From positions 7,442,627 to 7,506,626 of the forward strand of contig CM020618.1 in NCBI GenBank assembly GCA_009829735.1: a stretch of 64,000 bases of DNA, written 5' to 3'. Positions 1 to 11,200 of this stretch are shown piece by piece (position 1 is the first letter of the stretch; each line of letters starts with the position of its first letter). The translations under genes and the position numbers were made by a program. The notes under the pieces were generated by a model. It was not told where the DNA came from. It saw only the letters and a list, made by a program, of their open reading frames with translations, and made no database searches. The DNA comes from Pyropia yezoensis (taxonomy: Eukaryota; Rhodophyta; Bangiophyceae; Bangiales; Bangiaceae).

Positions 1-430
1 CCCACCCCACCCCACAACCACCGTACGACGGGTTCCTAAAACGGGAGGCCAGCCACCCACCGTGGGGGACCCAGTCCCCCCCCCCCCCCCCCCCCCTTCC
101 GCCCCCCCCCCCCCCCCTGCCTCTCACTCACTGTCCCCCCCCTCTCTCCACTGCAGGGCGGTGGCGACGGCGGTGGCGGCCAGCCGGCCGTTGTGGTTGG
201 TGGGGGGTGCAGTGGCGGCGCGCTACGGCGGTCTCGGGAGGTCCCCAGCTGCGGTGCGCACGGGGGGGGGGGGGGCGGTATTGGTACGCGGCAAGGCCGG
301 CAGGGAGGAGGGGGGGGGGGGGGCAGACACGGCCGGCGGCCATCTCCCCTGTGGGACGGGGTGGCCACCGCAAGACAGGTGGGCGGGGCGGGAGGGGGGG
401 GGGGGGGGGACGTCCCTACTAGCTAGTCTG
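1..430. repeat. C/G homopolymer and low-complexity tract
   Basis: This stretch is dominated by runs of C (for example 76-96 and 102-117) and G (around 261-271, 311-322 and 391-409) separated by CGG-rich sequence. Open frames exist on both strands but translate only to Pro, Gly or Arg strings. I see no gene here. Confidence 0.8.
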
Positions 431-2319
431 TTTGCAATGTCGACCACTGTCCAAAATGTTGACCACACCAGGGTCTCCTGGAGGCCCCCATGAGGCTGAC
501 TCGTGACCGAAGTATTTTCTTTTCTTTTTGTCTGCTACTTGCAAGTCAAGAACAAGAGAAGCACACATGGCCTGGGCATCAGGCCTTCCAAAAATGGATA
601 CACATAGCCGTTGTTGTTTTTCTTGTCATGCATCAAGACCTGAGCCTCAACTCTCTTTTTGCTGTGCTTGTTTCACTGCCACAGAGTGTATTATTCTCAG
701 AGACAGTCGGCACCCTTGTGCCACCAAAGGGGTGGTCGGGCCACACTCAGCAAGAATGATTCGCTTGCAGCGCACCGCAGCCCGCGCCGGTGAGCAGACC
801 GGGTGCCCCCATTGGCCCCAAGACGTGGTCGACATTAGTGAGCAGATAACTGACACTACTTTTGCCTTCTCTCCTCATAGCTCAGAGAGAACAAGAGCAC
901 TCAGAAAATAAAAAATACCATCTGGCTCCCCTCAGTCTCCTCTACACTGTACAAAGTGGTATGTCGTGCATCTCATGCAGTACACAGAGACCAAGGATCT
1001 CATCGAGAATGGTCGACATTAGGTCCAGACTGGCCACTGTAGAGTAGGGATCTACGCCGGGCACGCCTAAATGAGTCAAGGCGGCCCAAAAGCGGGCACG
1101 TGTCTGTGGCTTGCTACCCCGTGAAGCAGCGTGAAGCACAAACGGCCAAGACACAAAAAAAAAGGAGCGTAAGAGAGATCAGCTCATAGGTCTAGGGCGT
1201 TTCATGGTCCATGCCTATCTAGCCTGTCCACCCCCTGCCTGTCTGGCCACAGGTGCCTCGTTTGTGGCCCTCTTGGCGCGCTCTCTACACCCCATTTCTG
1301 GGCGTCTGCCGGGGTTGTCAACCAGTCAAGTGCGGCAGCTCAGACCCGCAAGACCGCCCTTAAACGAGGCGTGTGCGGGGTGGGGTGGGTGGGCGGCGGG
1401 GGGGCGGGTCAGCGGTGTGCGGCAGCACCGCGCAGTCCACGATCCCGGGCGTGCCGCGCGCAGACCCCTGTCTGTAGGACGCTGGCGGGGCGCGGGGCGC
1501 GCGCGCGCGAGGACTGCGGGTTGGCATGGGGGGGTGCAAGAGCAGTGAGGGCGAGAGGGGGGTGTTTGGTGATGGGCGGGCGCGAAGGGTGCCCGCAGTG
1601 GCGACCCCGCACCGTGTGCGCGGGGGGCATCAAGATGCTGGGGAGGGGGGTTGCCTGGCAGTGGCCGTCGGCGAGACCGCCCCGCCGCGGCGCGCTGCCA
1701 GGGTGGCCGGCGTCACGCCCCCGCACGGGGCCCCGCCTTCTCGCTGAGCAACTCACGCGTGCAGTCTACACTTGGCCAATGGATCTGATCCAGTGGCCAA
1801 CGCTTGGCCAATGGATCTGATCCAGTGGCCAAGCGTCTGTGGACCACCTCCCGCCTTACAAGGGCAGTTGATTCGTTCTTTTCAAGTCGGACAGCCAAGT
1901 AGTTACGAATGACGACCAACTACCTCGCTGTCTCACGAGTCACGAGGTATGGCCATATGTGATTCATGCCGCGGCTTTGGTAGCTGTATTTTCATTGTAC
2001 CTGCGATCAAGCCGTCAGCAGGGGCGGGGTGGCGCAGGCGGGTGGGGGGGCCGGGTGCCGTCCGACCACCACCACCGCCCGCCATCCCCAAAGTCACCGT
2101 TGACGCGCACCATCCACCCCCACCGCCGTCGCGGGGCCACCGCGGGACGGCGCCGGGCGATCACGCGTGGCGGCCCTCCGTGTGCTTGCGCCTCTTTTTT
2201 TTTTTTTATCCCGCCCCACCCCCGCTCTTCCTGACGGTACCCGCGCTGCGGCCCGTCTCTGGCCGCCCGCCTGGGCCGCCCGACTTGGCGGCCGCCGCGG
2301 GGTGGCGCCCACATGCGTC
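431..2319. other. Intergenic DNA, no supported gene
   Basis: From about 431 to 1350 the sequence is lower in GC and has stops in all frames. From 1350 to 1760 it is GC-rich without protein-like content. The one structured item is the duplicated dyad at 1772-1835. From about 2000 it should carry the promoter and 5' leader of the VPS54 gene; a T-run lies at 2195-2208. An ATG at 2313 opens a four-codon frame overlapping the proposed VPS54 start, so leaky scanning is possible. Confidence 0.6.
1772..1835. repeat. Tandemly duplicated 29-bp dyad
   Basis: A 32-bp unit occurs twice back to back (1772-1803 and 1804-1835), nearly identical. Each unit is itself an inverted repeat: TTGGCCAATGGATC, one spacer base, then GATCCAGTGGCCAA, with one mismatch between the arms. 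The form resembles a duplicated protein-binding operator or a small replication slippage; its function is unknown. Confidence 0.85.
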
Positions 2320-5300
2320 ATGGATGAGGACGTGCCGCCGCCGCCCGTGGTGCATGGCTTGTGGCGGGTACGTGCGGAAGCGGGGGCTTGGAAGGGGGGG
2401 GGGGGGGACGGAGAGTAGCCTGCGGGGGGGCAAGAGGCCGACGGGGGGTGGTAGTCGAGCGGTTGATGGTGGGGGGGGGGTTGATGGTGGGCTGGAGGAG
2501 AGTGCCCGTGGCTGCTCTCTCCAGGGACAGTGGGGGGGATGCGGGGGCTAGAGGCCATGTCTTCTACCCGAGTGGGGTCCCCCATGCTCTCTTGTTCAGC
2601 TCTGCGGGAACGGTCATGTCCAGTCTCCCGACGTGGCCGTCGGTTTCTGACGTGCCCGTGGTCTCCCCGCTAGCCTGTTTGGCGCACCCTGTGCTGCATT
2701 CTGTGTCTCTGTGCATGCACGTCGGTACGCCCCTCACCGCCTGCCGTGCCTTTTTGTCTCCCCGCTGTGTGTCCGTTGACGCAGACCAACGAGTCGCTGT
2801 CAGAGTCGCATCAGGCGGCGCTCGCCGCCCGCCCCAACCAGCAGACCCTTACGGAGGTGGTGCAGGACCCGCGCCCGCCGTCGGCTCGGCTGGCGGATCT
2901 GGATCTCTCCGTCGCCGCCGCGGTGGCCGCCGCGGGGATCTCGTCCCCAGCACCCGGCGGCGGCGGTGGCGGCGGCGGTGGCGGCGGCGGCGGTGGCGGC
3001 GGCGGCAGCGGCGGTACGCCCAGTGGCCCCGTCGCGGCGGTAGTGGACTCGACCGTCTCCTCCACCCTCACCATCAATGACTTTGCCCCCTACCTGCGCT
3101 CCATCGCTGGCCCCTACGCGGACTTTGCCGACGCGGCCGCCGCGGATGAGGAGGCCCAGCACCCTCCGTCGGTTTCGGCGACCCCATTGCCGTCGGTGCC
3201 TGCCGTGTACTTTGCTGACCGCTTTGACCTTACCGCCGCGGATGAGCTGGCCGTCCTCCGCGCGTTTGCCACACCCCCGCCGCCGCCACCGCCGGGGGCC
3301 GCTGCCGCCCAGGCAGCGGCGGGGGCGCCCACGCCACCACGGCAGGGCTCACGCAAGCCCAAGCGCGGCGCCTCGGCGCTGGCCACCAAGGGCAGCGCAG
3401 GTGGCGCAGGTGCTGTCCCCCCAGGCGACTCGCCACGGCCGCCGGCCGACCCCTTGGATGACCGCTCCGCCGTGGCTGTCTCCCTTTCCCAGCTGCGCTC
3501 CCACGAGGCCGCCGTCCACGCCGCCCTCTACACTGCCGTTGCGTCCCGCACCGATGCGCTCGACAGTGCTGTTGCGGGCGTTACCGCCCTGCGCGCCCGG
3601 CTCGCGACCGCTGTTGCCGACATTGCGCGGTCACGGGCGCGTGCGCGCGCGGCCGTTGACGCGGCGCGGTCGTGTACGGTGCGGCTGGCCGCCACCGAAC
3701 GGTCGCGGGGGCACGCGCGCACGCTTGCCGCGGCCGCCGCCGCCATGGGCGCCGCTGCCCGTCTTCGGGAGGAGGTTGTCAAGCCCCTCCTTCACGCGGG
3801 GCGCTACGCCGACGCGGCGGCAGCAGCGGCGGGCGCGGCCACCGCGCTTGACGCGCCACCGCTTTCTGCCGTCCGCTCGCTTCGCGTTGTCCGCGCTGAC
3901 GTGGCTGCCGCCGCGGAGGATGTGGCGCTGGCCGTTTCCAACGACTTTGCCAGCGTGGCGTCCGCCTTTTGTGAGGCGTGGGAGGCTCGCCCATCCCAGG
4001 ACAACGGCGGTGGGAGTGACGGTTTGACGGCAGCCTCAGCTCGGCTGCGGTCGATGGTCCTATCTGCAGCTGGTGCGGGATGTCTGCGGCAAGCAGCGTG
4101 TGGCTTTTTGGGAGCGCTTGCCGTGCAGCTGGATGCAGACGTGGCATCCCTGCCATCGTTGCCGCCGCCCGCGCGGGTCGCCCCCGCCGATGTGGCAGGC
4201 CGCGTCATGCGCGCGTGTGCGGCGGGGAAGCGTGCTTCTGCTCGTGCGTCCACCGTGCTGGCTGCGGTTATCGATGCGGTGACTGCTGCTGCAGACGCTG
4301 ACGGTGTTGGCGACGGTGTCGCGGAAAGTAATTCTGTCAGGGACGGCAAGCGCCCAGCCGAGAGGCGACGTGCGGCGCGGCAGCACACGGTGGACAGTCT
4401 CACGTCGGCGGCGTCGGCGTTTTGCGAGCGCACTCACGAGGTTGTGGCAGCGGAGCTCCGCACCTCGGTCGGCGACGCGACCCCGTTTGTAGCGCTCTAC
4501 GACGACACCCCGCCTCCTGCTCCAGTCGGCGCCGATGCGCGGTCATTAGCAGCTGCGGCGGCCGCATCTGCGCGTGGCGAGCCCGACGGCGCTTGGGTTC
4601 GAGTGGAAGTTCAGCCGGCTGCTGTGCTCGGCCGTCTTCTCTTCCATGTCCGCGCTGCCGCGGCCTCCATGGACGTGGAAGACGGCGTGTCAGCGGCCTC
4701 CGGCGGGGTAGGGGCGTCATCCGTCGCCAACACGGGTGTGCGTCGGTGGCGGCTTGGCCGTGGACGCGCTCTTCGCGCAGCGGCCGCCGACGTGGGCGTC
4801 ACGTTCGTGGCGCGGTTGCACACGGCGCATTCAGCGGCCCTGACAGCGTCTGTGCGGTCGGACCTGTGGGTGGAGCGAGTGGTGCCCCCACCGGTGCAGC
4901 ACGCAGTGGACCGGCTCGATGCTGACTCGGCTGCCGCGCTCGCAGCCGCAGAGGCGGTGTCCAGGGGAGCGAAGGACACAATGCGGTCGTCGGGCGGAGG
5001 CCGGGAGGATGGCGCTGCACCGTCTGATGAGGCGAATGGCGAGGGGACCAACGGCGCATCTGAGGTGGACCATCCGCTCAGTGGCATTGAACAGGGCGGC
5101 CGTGCTGGCGACGCTGTCGGCGGCGGGGAGGCTGCGGGGGCCCCCACTTCGGCGGCAGCTGCCGCGGCTGCTGCCGCTGTTCGCGGCGCTCACGGCGGAG
5201 GCGCAACCGAAGTAGAGCTTGCGGCGGCGCGCACGGACGGGAGTGCCATGGTTCTCGCTGCCGAGCGCTTCAAGGTCGTCTCGAGCAGCATCCGTCTTGC

Positions 5301-7704
5301 GCGCTCCCTTTACGTGTACGCCGCCATCGGCGGGCGACTGGCGTCGCCCGCCCATCAGGGTATTGGTAGCATTCTGAGCAGCGGCGGGAGCGCGACGGAG
5401 CTGGCTCGCCGTGCTGCGGACTTGGTGCGCCAGTACAATGCGCTGTGTTCGCGGGCGGTGTTGGGCGCGGCGGCGCTCCAGTGGGGTGGGCTTCGCTCCA
5501 TCACCGCCCGTCACTTGGCTCTTGCCTCTCGTTCCGTGTCGTTTGCGGTTGCGCTCTCCCCTCGGATTGCGGCTGTGCTCGTCGCGTCCACAGCGGCGGT
5601 GGCCGATGGCGGCGGTAGCGATAGCGGCGGTGGCAGCGGTGTTGGTGCTGGCAGCACTGGCGGGGCGGGTGGCGTGTCGTCGTCCACACTCGCTGCGGCG
5701 CGGGCTGTGGTGGCTTCCCTGTACGGGCGGGTAGATGTGGACCTGAAGTCTCACCACGCGCAGCTGCTTGAGAAAGTGGTCGCCATCATGCTCGACCGCC
5801 TGGATGTGCACGCCGCCACCCTGGCGGGCCTTCCCTGGCGGCGTCGGGAGGACCTCTGCGCTATTCCTGTGCCGTCGCCCTACGTTGGTGCTCTCGCCAA
5901 GGAGGTGTCCGTCCTTCACCGCATCCTTGCGTCCGTGCTACCTCCCGCTGAGGTGCGCGCGCTGTTCGGTGTCATTGGTGGTGCGATTGGCGACCGCCTC
6001 ACCACTGAGTATGAGGCATTGGACGCGGGCAAGAGCTGGGTCGCGTCCCGTGTGGCCGCGGATGTGCGGCTCTTGGCTGATCGGCTCGGCGACTTATCGG
6101 CGTTTGCGGACGACCCGCGGCCGGGGGCAATGGGGGCAGAGGGTTCCGCGGACAGTCCAAGACGTGCGCCTATGGACGCGCTTCGGCGGCAGTTTGTGGA
6201 GCCCTGGGAGGCTGAAGAAGCGGCCGCTGCTGCACGCGCCGAGGCAGACCGTGCCGCTGCGGTCGAGGCTGCCAGGATTGAGGCGGCGCTTGCCGCTGCA
6301 GAGGTCGAGGCCAAGGCCGTTGCCGCCGCCAAGCAGGCGGAGCAGGAGGCGGCTGCCGCTGCTGTGCGGGCCAAAGAGGAAGAGGCTGCTGCCGCTGTGC
6401 GGGCCGAAGAGGAGAAGGCTGCCGCTGCGGCACGGGCAGAGGAGGAAGATAAGGAAGCTGCCGCCGCCGCGGCACGAGCTGAGGAGGAGGCGGCAGCTGC
6501 CGCGGTGCGGGCCGAGGAGGAGGCGGCTGCTGCCGCAGTGCGGGCAGAGGAGGAGCAACAGGAAGCGGCAGCCACTGCGGCGCGGGCTGAGGCACAGAAG
6601 ACAGCGGCAGCGGCCGCGGCCCGGGCCGAGGAGGAACAGAAGCAGGTGGCCGCCGCCGCGGCGCGAGCCAATGTGGAAGCGGCCGCCGCCGCGGCGCAGG
6701 CCCAGGAGGAGGCGGCTGCCGCCGCGGTGCGAGCCGAGCGGGAGGCGGCCGCCGCGGCTCGAGTTGATGAGGAGGCGGCCGCCGCCGCTGCACACGCTGA
6801 GGAGGTTGAAAAGGAGGCAGCTGTGGCCGCGACGAGGGCGGAAGAGGCGAATACCGCCGCTGCCGAAGCCGCACGTGCGGAGAAGGAGCGTGGCGCTCGC
6901 TCTGCTGCCGCTGTCGAGGCCGAGCGGGCGTCTGCGGTGACTGCAGACGCTGAGGCCACAGCCGCCGCCGCGGCCGAGGCAGAGGCTCATGCAGCTGCCG
7001 ATGCCGAGGCCGACGCTCAAGCCCCGGCTGATGCCGCGGCAGAGGCTCAAGCGGCAGCCAATGCGAAGGCTCAAGCCTCGGCCGACGCTGAGGCCCAAGG
7101 CGCGGCCGACGCCCAAGCACAAGCCGCTTCCGTTGCCGAGGCGGAAGCGCAAGCGACAGCCGATGCGGCGGCAGCGGCCACCGCCACTGCCGACGCAGGG
7201 GCAGCAGCTGGAGCTGCCGCCGACGCTAAGGCAGCGTCTGAAGCCGCCGCCGAGGCAGCGGCCCCAGCTGCCGCCAAAGCAGAGGCGCAAGCCGCCGCCG
7301 ACGCACAGGTGCAAGCCGCGGCCGATGCCGAGGCCCAAGCTGCGTCCGTTGCGGAGGCGGAAGCGCAAGCGACAGCCGATGCGGCGGCAGCGGCCAGCGC
7401 CAGTGCCGACGCAGAGGCAGTAGCTCAAGCTGTCGGGGACGCCAAGGCGGCGGCGCAAGCAGCAGCCGACGCCGAGGCACCTGCTGCCGCCGCTGCCAAC
7501 GCCGAGCAACAGGCCCGTGCCGCAGACGAGGCAGCGGTGGCTGCCATGGCGGCCGCACCGGCCGCCGAAGACGCCGAGCCTGCGGCGGCCGAGCCGGCTG
7601 CGGCGACCGAGCCGGCGGCAGCAGCCAAGGCGGCGGCGGCATTCCCGACGACAGCGTCGGCCGCCGCGACTGGCAGTGGCCCGCCAGATGGGGGCGCCGA
7701 GTAG
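2320..7704 (+). CDS. VPS54: VPS54, GARP tethering complex subunit
   Basis: VPS54 is a subunit of the Golgi-associated retrograde protein complex (with VPS51, 52, 53) that tethers endosome-derived vesicles at the trans-Golgi. Homology is clear in two blocks of the predicted 1,655-residue product. Residues about 150-420 match the N-terminal coiled region, entered by LPSVPAVYFADRFDL. Residues about 840-1095 match the VPS54 domain, with ALQWGGLRSITARHLALAS and VGALAKEVSVLHRIL. A Gly run lies near residues 75-95. The last ~500 residues are an Ala/Glu/Arg then Ala/Asp/Gln helix-forming tail absent from known VPS54. The main frame (2785-7704) has no ATG near its head, so I place a first exon at 2320-2367 (MDEDVPPPP...), joined in phase by a 417-nt intron. 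The identification is firm; the first exon is inferred. Confidence 0.9.
2368..2784 (+). other. Proposed intron 1 of VPS54
   Basis: The donor reads CGG|GTACGTGCGG, and the acceptor follows a pyrimidine tract (CCTTTTTGTCTCCCC) ending TTGACGCAG|ACC. Both exon ends are in phase 0. The large coding frame continues upstream of the acceptor for only 13 codons and without an ATG, so an upstream exon is needed. The same donor heptamer is used by the gene at 16151-22669. Confidence 0.55.
7123..7554 (+). repeat. 216-bp imperfect tandem duplication in the VPS54 tail
   Basis: Sequence beginning at 7123 recurs at 7339, an offset of 216 nt or exactly 72 codons. A stretch of more than 40 nt around the SVAEAEAQATADAAAAA coding is almost identical in both. 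The duplication keeps the frame and lengthens the Ala-rich C-terminal tail, showing that the tail grew by segmental duplication as well as codon slippage. Confidence 0.8.
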
Positions 7705-8101
7705 CCCACCACGGGCGCGCCGCTGTGGCACCCAGCGTCCTGCGGCGACCCCCGTCACGCCGCCCCTTCGAGTGCTTTCCCAACTGCCTCCTCGCCCACC
7801 CTTCCCCCCTGTCGTACCGCTCCCTGCCTTTTGGACGTGCTTTTTTCCCCCCTTTTTTTTGTCTCCAGTCGCTGCGCTCCCCGGTGTTTCCCTCTGTGAC
7901 CTCCCCCCCCTACTCGCCTCCCCCACAAGACCATTGGCTGGCAGTTCAAAAGCAACAAAAAAAAAGCACTGGCGGAAGAAAGAAAACGCGGTATACGTGT
8001 GTACGTTTCGGGAGGAAGGGCTCTCTTGACCCACCGCCCTCTCACCTGCCACTCGTGCCAACCCCTCCCCTCTCCACCTTCCCGCTCCCGCTGAGCGCGC
8101 G

Positions 8102-8158
<57 letters not shown>

Positions 8159-8215
8159 ACCCCCCCCCCCCCCCCCCCCCCCCCGCACCCTCCCCCCCCC
8201 CCCCCCCCCTTCTCC
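7705..8215. other. Convergent intergenic region between VPS54 and EZH
   Basis: The stop codons of the two convergent genes lie 511 bp apart. The interval holds pyrimidine-rich sequence, a short A-run at about 7956-7964 and the long poly-C tract. I see no AATAAA signal and no gene. Confidence 0.75.
8102..8184. repeat. Poly-C tract (C57, A, C25)
   Basis: There are 57 consecutive C from 8102 to 8158, one A at 8159, and 25 C from 8160 to 8184, followed by more C-rich DNA to 8210. On the minus strand this is poly-G just beyond the EZH stop codon, so it would lie in that gene's 3' UTR or terminator region and could form G-quadruplexes. The exact length may be unreliable because polymerases slip on such runs. 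Confidence 0.9.
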
Positions 8216-11200
8216 TCACCCCCGCCACCCGTCCAGGCTGTAGCCATAGTCAAAAAACAGCTCCTGACCCGGCTCAATCTGGCGCGACGCAAACAGCCCA
8301 ATCCGCAGCTCCCCGCTAATGCGCACGGACCGCGGGTAGAGGTTGGCGCGCGCGGCGCTGTGGTTGACAAACTTGACCCGGCTCCCCGCCCGCGTCGAGT
8401 CAATGACCACCGTCTCGGTGGCGTCGTACAGGTAGGACACGCGGAGGGCGTCGTACATCTTGCCCCGGATTTCCGCCTCGTCGTCGGTGACCAGCTCGCC
8501 AACATACTCGCCGACAAACGCGTCCGCGGGCGCCCGCTCCGTCGCGTAGACGCCCAGGCCGTGGACGGCGCTCGCGCCGAGCAGCAGCCGCACCCGCAGG
8601 CCCCGCTGCAGCTGCACGTTGCGGCAGCGACGGCGGATGCCACCGCCGCCGTCGCTGCCGCCGCCGCCGTCGCAGCAGCCGGCACCGCCGGGGGGGGGCG
8701 GGGCGACCACCGCGCCGCACCCCGCGGGGTAGCCCCCCGCCGCGGGGGCGCCCGCGACGGCGCCCGTGGCGGTGGCGGCGGCGGTGGCGGCGGCGGCGGC
8801 GGTGGCGGCGGCGGCGGCGACGGGGGCGGCGGCCACCCCATCCACCCCCGACGCCGGGTGCCAGTGCGCCCCGCAGGTGGTGCACGCGTCCGGGTCACAC
8901 TCGCGCTTGGCCTCAAAGCACGGGCAGCGGGCGGTCACGCACCGCGCAGGCGGCGCGCAGTCACAAAAGATGCGGTTGCGGCACATCTTGGAGCCCGCCG
9001 TCTCCTCACACCCGCCCGCGGGGGACGGCCCCGCCGCCGGGGTCCCCCCAGTGGCGTAGGGCGTACCCGCCAGCGCGCCACCCGCCGTCCAGCGGGTGCG
9101 GGCGCAGCCACAGTACTTTTCACACGGGAGGCCCGCGCGGACGCAGCGGCACCGCTCCATCGTACACGGGCCGGTGTGGTAGCACGGCTCATAGTCGGGC
9201 GCCTTGTACGGCGCATCCCCGTCATCGTCGCTGCCACCGCTGCCGCCGCCGCCGCCGCCGCCGCCGCTGCCGCCGCCGCCGCCGGTGGTGGTCGCGCCCG
9301 CCGGGGCGGGCGTCTTGATCTGCGCCGGCCCCGCCGAGCCGCCGGCCGCAGACGTCCGCCGCACCCGCGTGGGCGTGGCGGGGGGGGTGCGGCCCGCCGC
9401 GTTGCGGGTGCGCGCGTGGCGGCCGCTCCCGCCGGCCGCGTCGGCCGCCGCCGCCGGCCGCGTTGACGCCGCGCCGTCGGTGGGGGCCGGGTCGGCCAGA
9501 GCGTCTGGGGCGCCCCCCCCCCGTCCGCCCCCCTCATGGCGACCGCCGAGCGACACGGCAATCTCATCCCGGGTGGGCGGCGGCGGCGGGTCGGCGTCGC
9601 CCGCTCCCCCCGGCGGCCAGCCGAGGATATCGAGATACTCGGCGACGCGGCGGCACGTGACGCCCGGGATGAACTGCGCCAGCCGGCACGTGTCGTAGCG
9701 ACCGACGCATCGACCGGCGGCGCGAAGGAGGGCAACCTGTTCCGGCGACCAGCCGGCGGCCGACCGGCCGGCCGCAAACACCGCCGCCCGCACCCGCGGG
9801 TCGTGGCGGCACTCGACGCACCCGCCCGCCGCCGTGCCCACCGCCCCGTGGAGGGTGCTCGCCCGCTGTGCGCGCGCAATCGCCGACGCAGAGGGGGCCG
9901 ACACCGCAGAGATGCCGCTGCCCACGCCGGCACTGCTGACGACGGCGGCGGCGCCGCCGCCGCCGCTGCCACTGCCACTGCCGCCGCTGCCATTGCCGCC
10001 GCCGACGGGGAGCGCGCTGACAACGTCTTCCAGGACGCTGCCGCCGCCACTGCCGCTGCCGCCGCGGGCGCTGCCGTTGCCCTCGCCATCGCTGGCGGCG
10101 GCCGACCCCCCCGCGCCAGCACCAGACGCGGGTGCACCACCATCGTCGCCGCGTGTTCCCCCCCCCCCCACCCCCCCCTTGCCAGCCACTGCACCTGGTA
10201 TGAGCGTCAGCCCACCGAGCCGCTCGGCGGCCACGGCGGTCATGCGCGACGGGTCGGGGGGCGCCTCGATGGGTGCCGCCGGCCGGGGCGCGTCCAGCGG
10301 CACATCCCCGGCCGGCCCGTGCGCGCGGCACGCGTAGCGCATGCAGCGGCGGCAGAGAAGGCGAGCAAAGGTGTCCCGGTCGAGGATCGACACGTCCATG
10401 GGGGGGGCAGCAGACGCTGCGGGGGGGGCGCGAGGCACGGCACCCACCGGGTCGGGGGAGGGACGGGGGGAGGCCCCAGCGCCCACCGAGTCCGCCGACG
10501 ACGCGCCCGCGGCCGGCGGCAGCGGCAGCGGCGGCGGCAACGGCGGCGACCCGCTGCCCGCGGCCGGCGGCCAGAGGAGGGAGCCAAAGCAGGGCAGCGA
10601 CGCGACGCCCCCCCCTCCCCGGGCGAGGGCGGTCATTGCCCGCAGCACCCTCACGTCGGACCGCAACGCCATGACGGGCGCCACCTCGGCCGCCGTGTGA
10701 GCAGCCTGGCTCGCCCACCACTCGGCGGCCTGGGGGGAGAGGCCCGCCGCTGTCGCATCCACGGCGGCCATCGAGGCGGTCGGCGCTACGCCCACCTCGG
10801 GTGGAGGGGAGGGGGGGGGCGGGGGCAACGCGCCTGGCGACGGGGATGCCCGGGGCGGCGCCCCGCCTGGCACGGCGGCGCCCCACCTGCCACCTTCCAC
10901 GCCTCCCCCACCACCACCGGGGGGGGCGCGCAGACCCTCCATGATGCTGACGCCGCCGCCACCACCGCCGCCGCCGCTGCTGCTGCCGCCGTTGCCGGCA
11001 AGCTTAGCCGTGTTGGCCGCCCCACCCACGTCGACGCACACGCGGACGGCGCGGTCGCCGCCACACCCAGGAACAGGGACGACCACGCCACCGGGCGGCG
11101 GCGCAGGATCGGTGGCCACGGTCAAGCGGATTGGCACGCCCCCCCTCCCCAGACGGACAAGGGCGGGTGCGCCACCAAGCGGGGCGGCCCGTCCGTCGGC

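Noticed and set aside
62..493. Open frame of about 140 codons on the plus strand
   Set aside because: It is a translation of C and G runs with no domain, and frames of similar length exist on the other strand.
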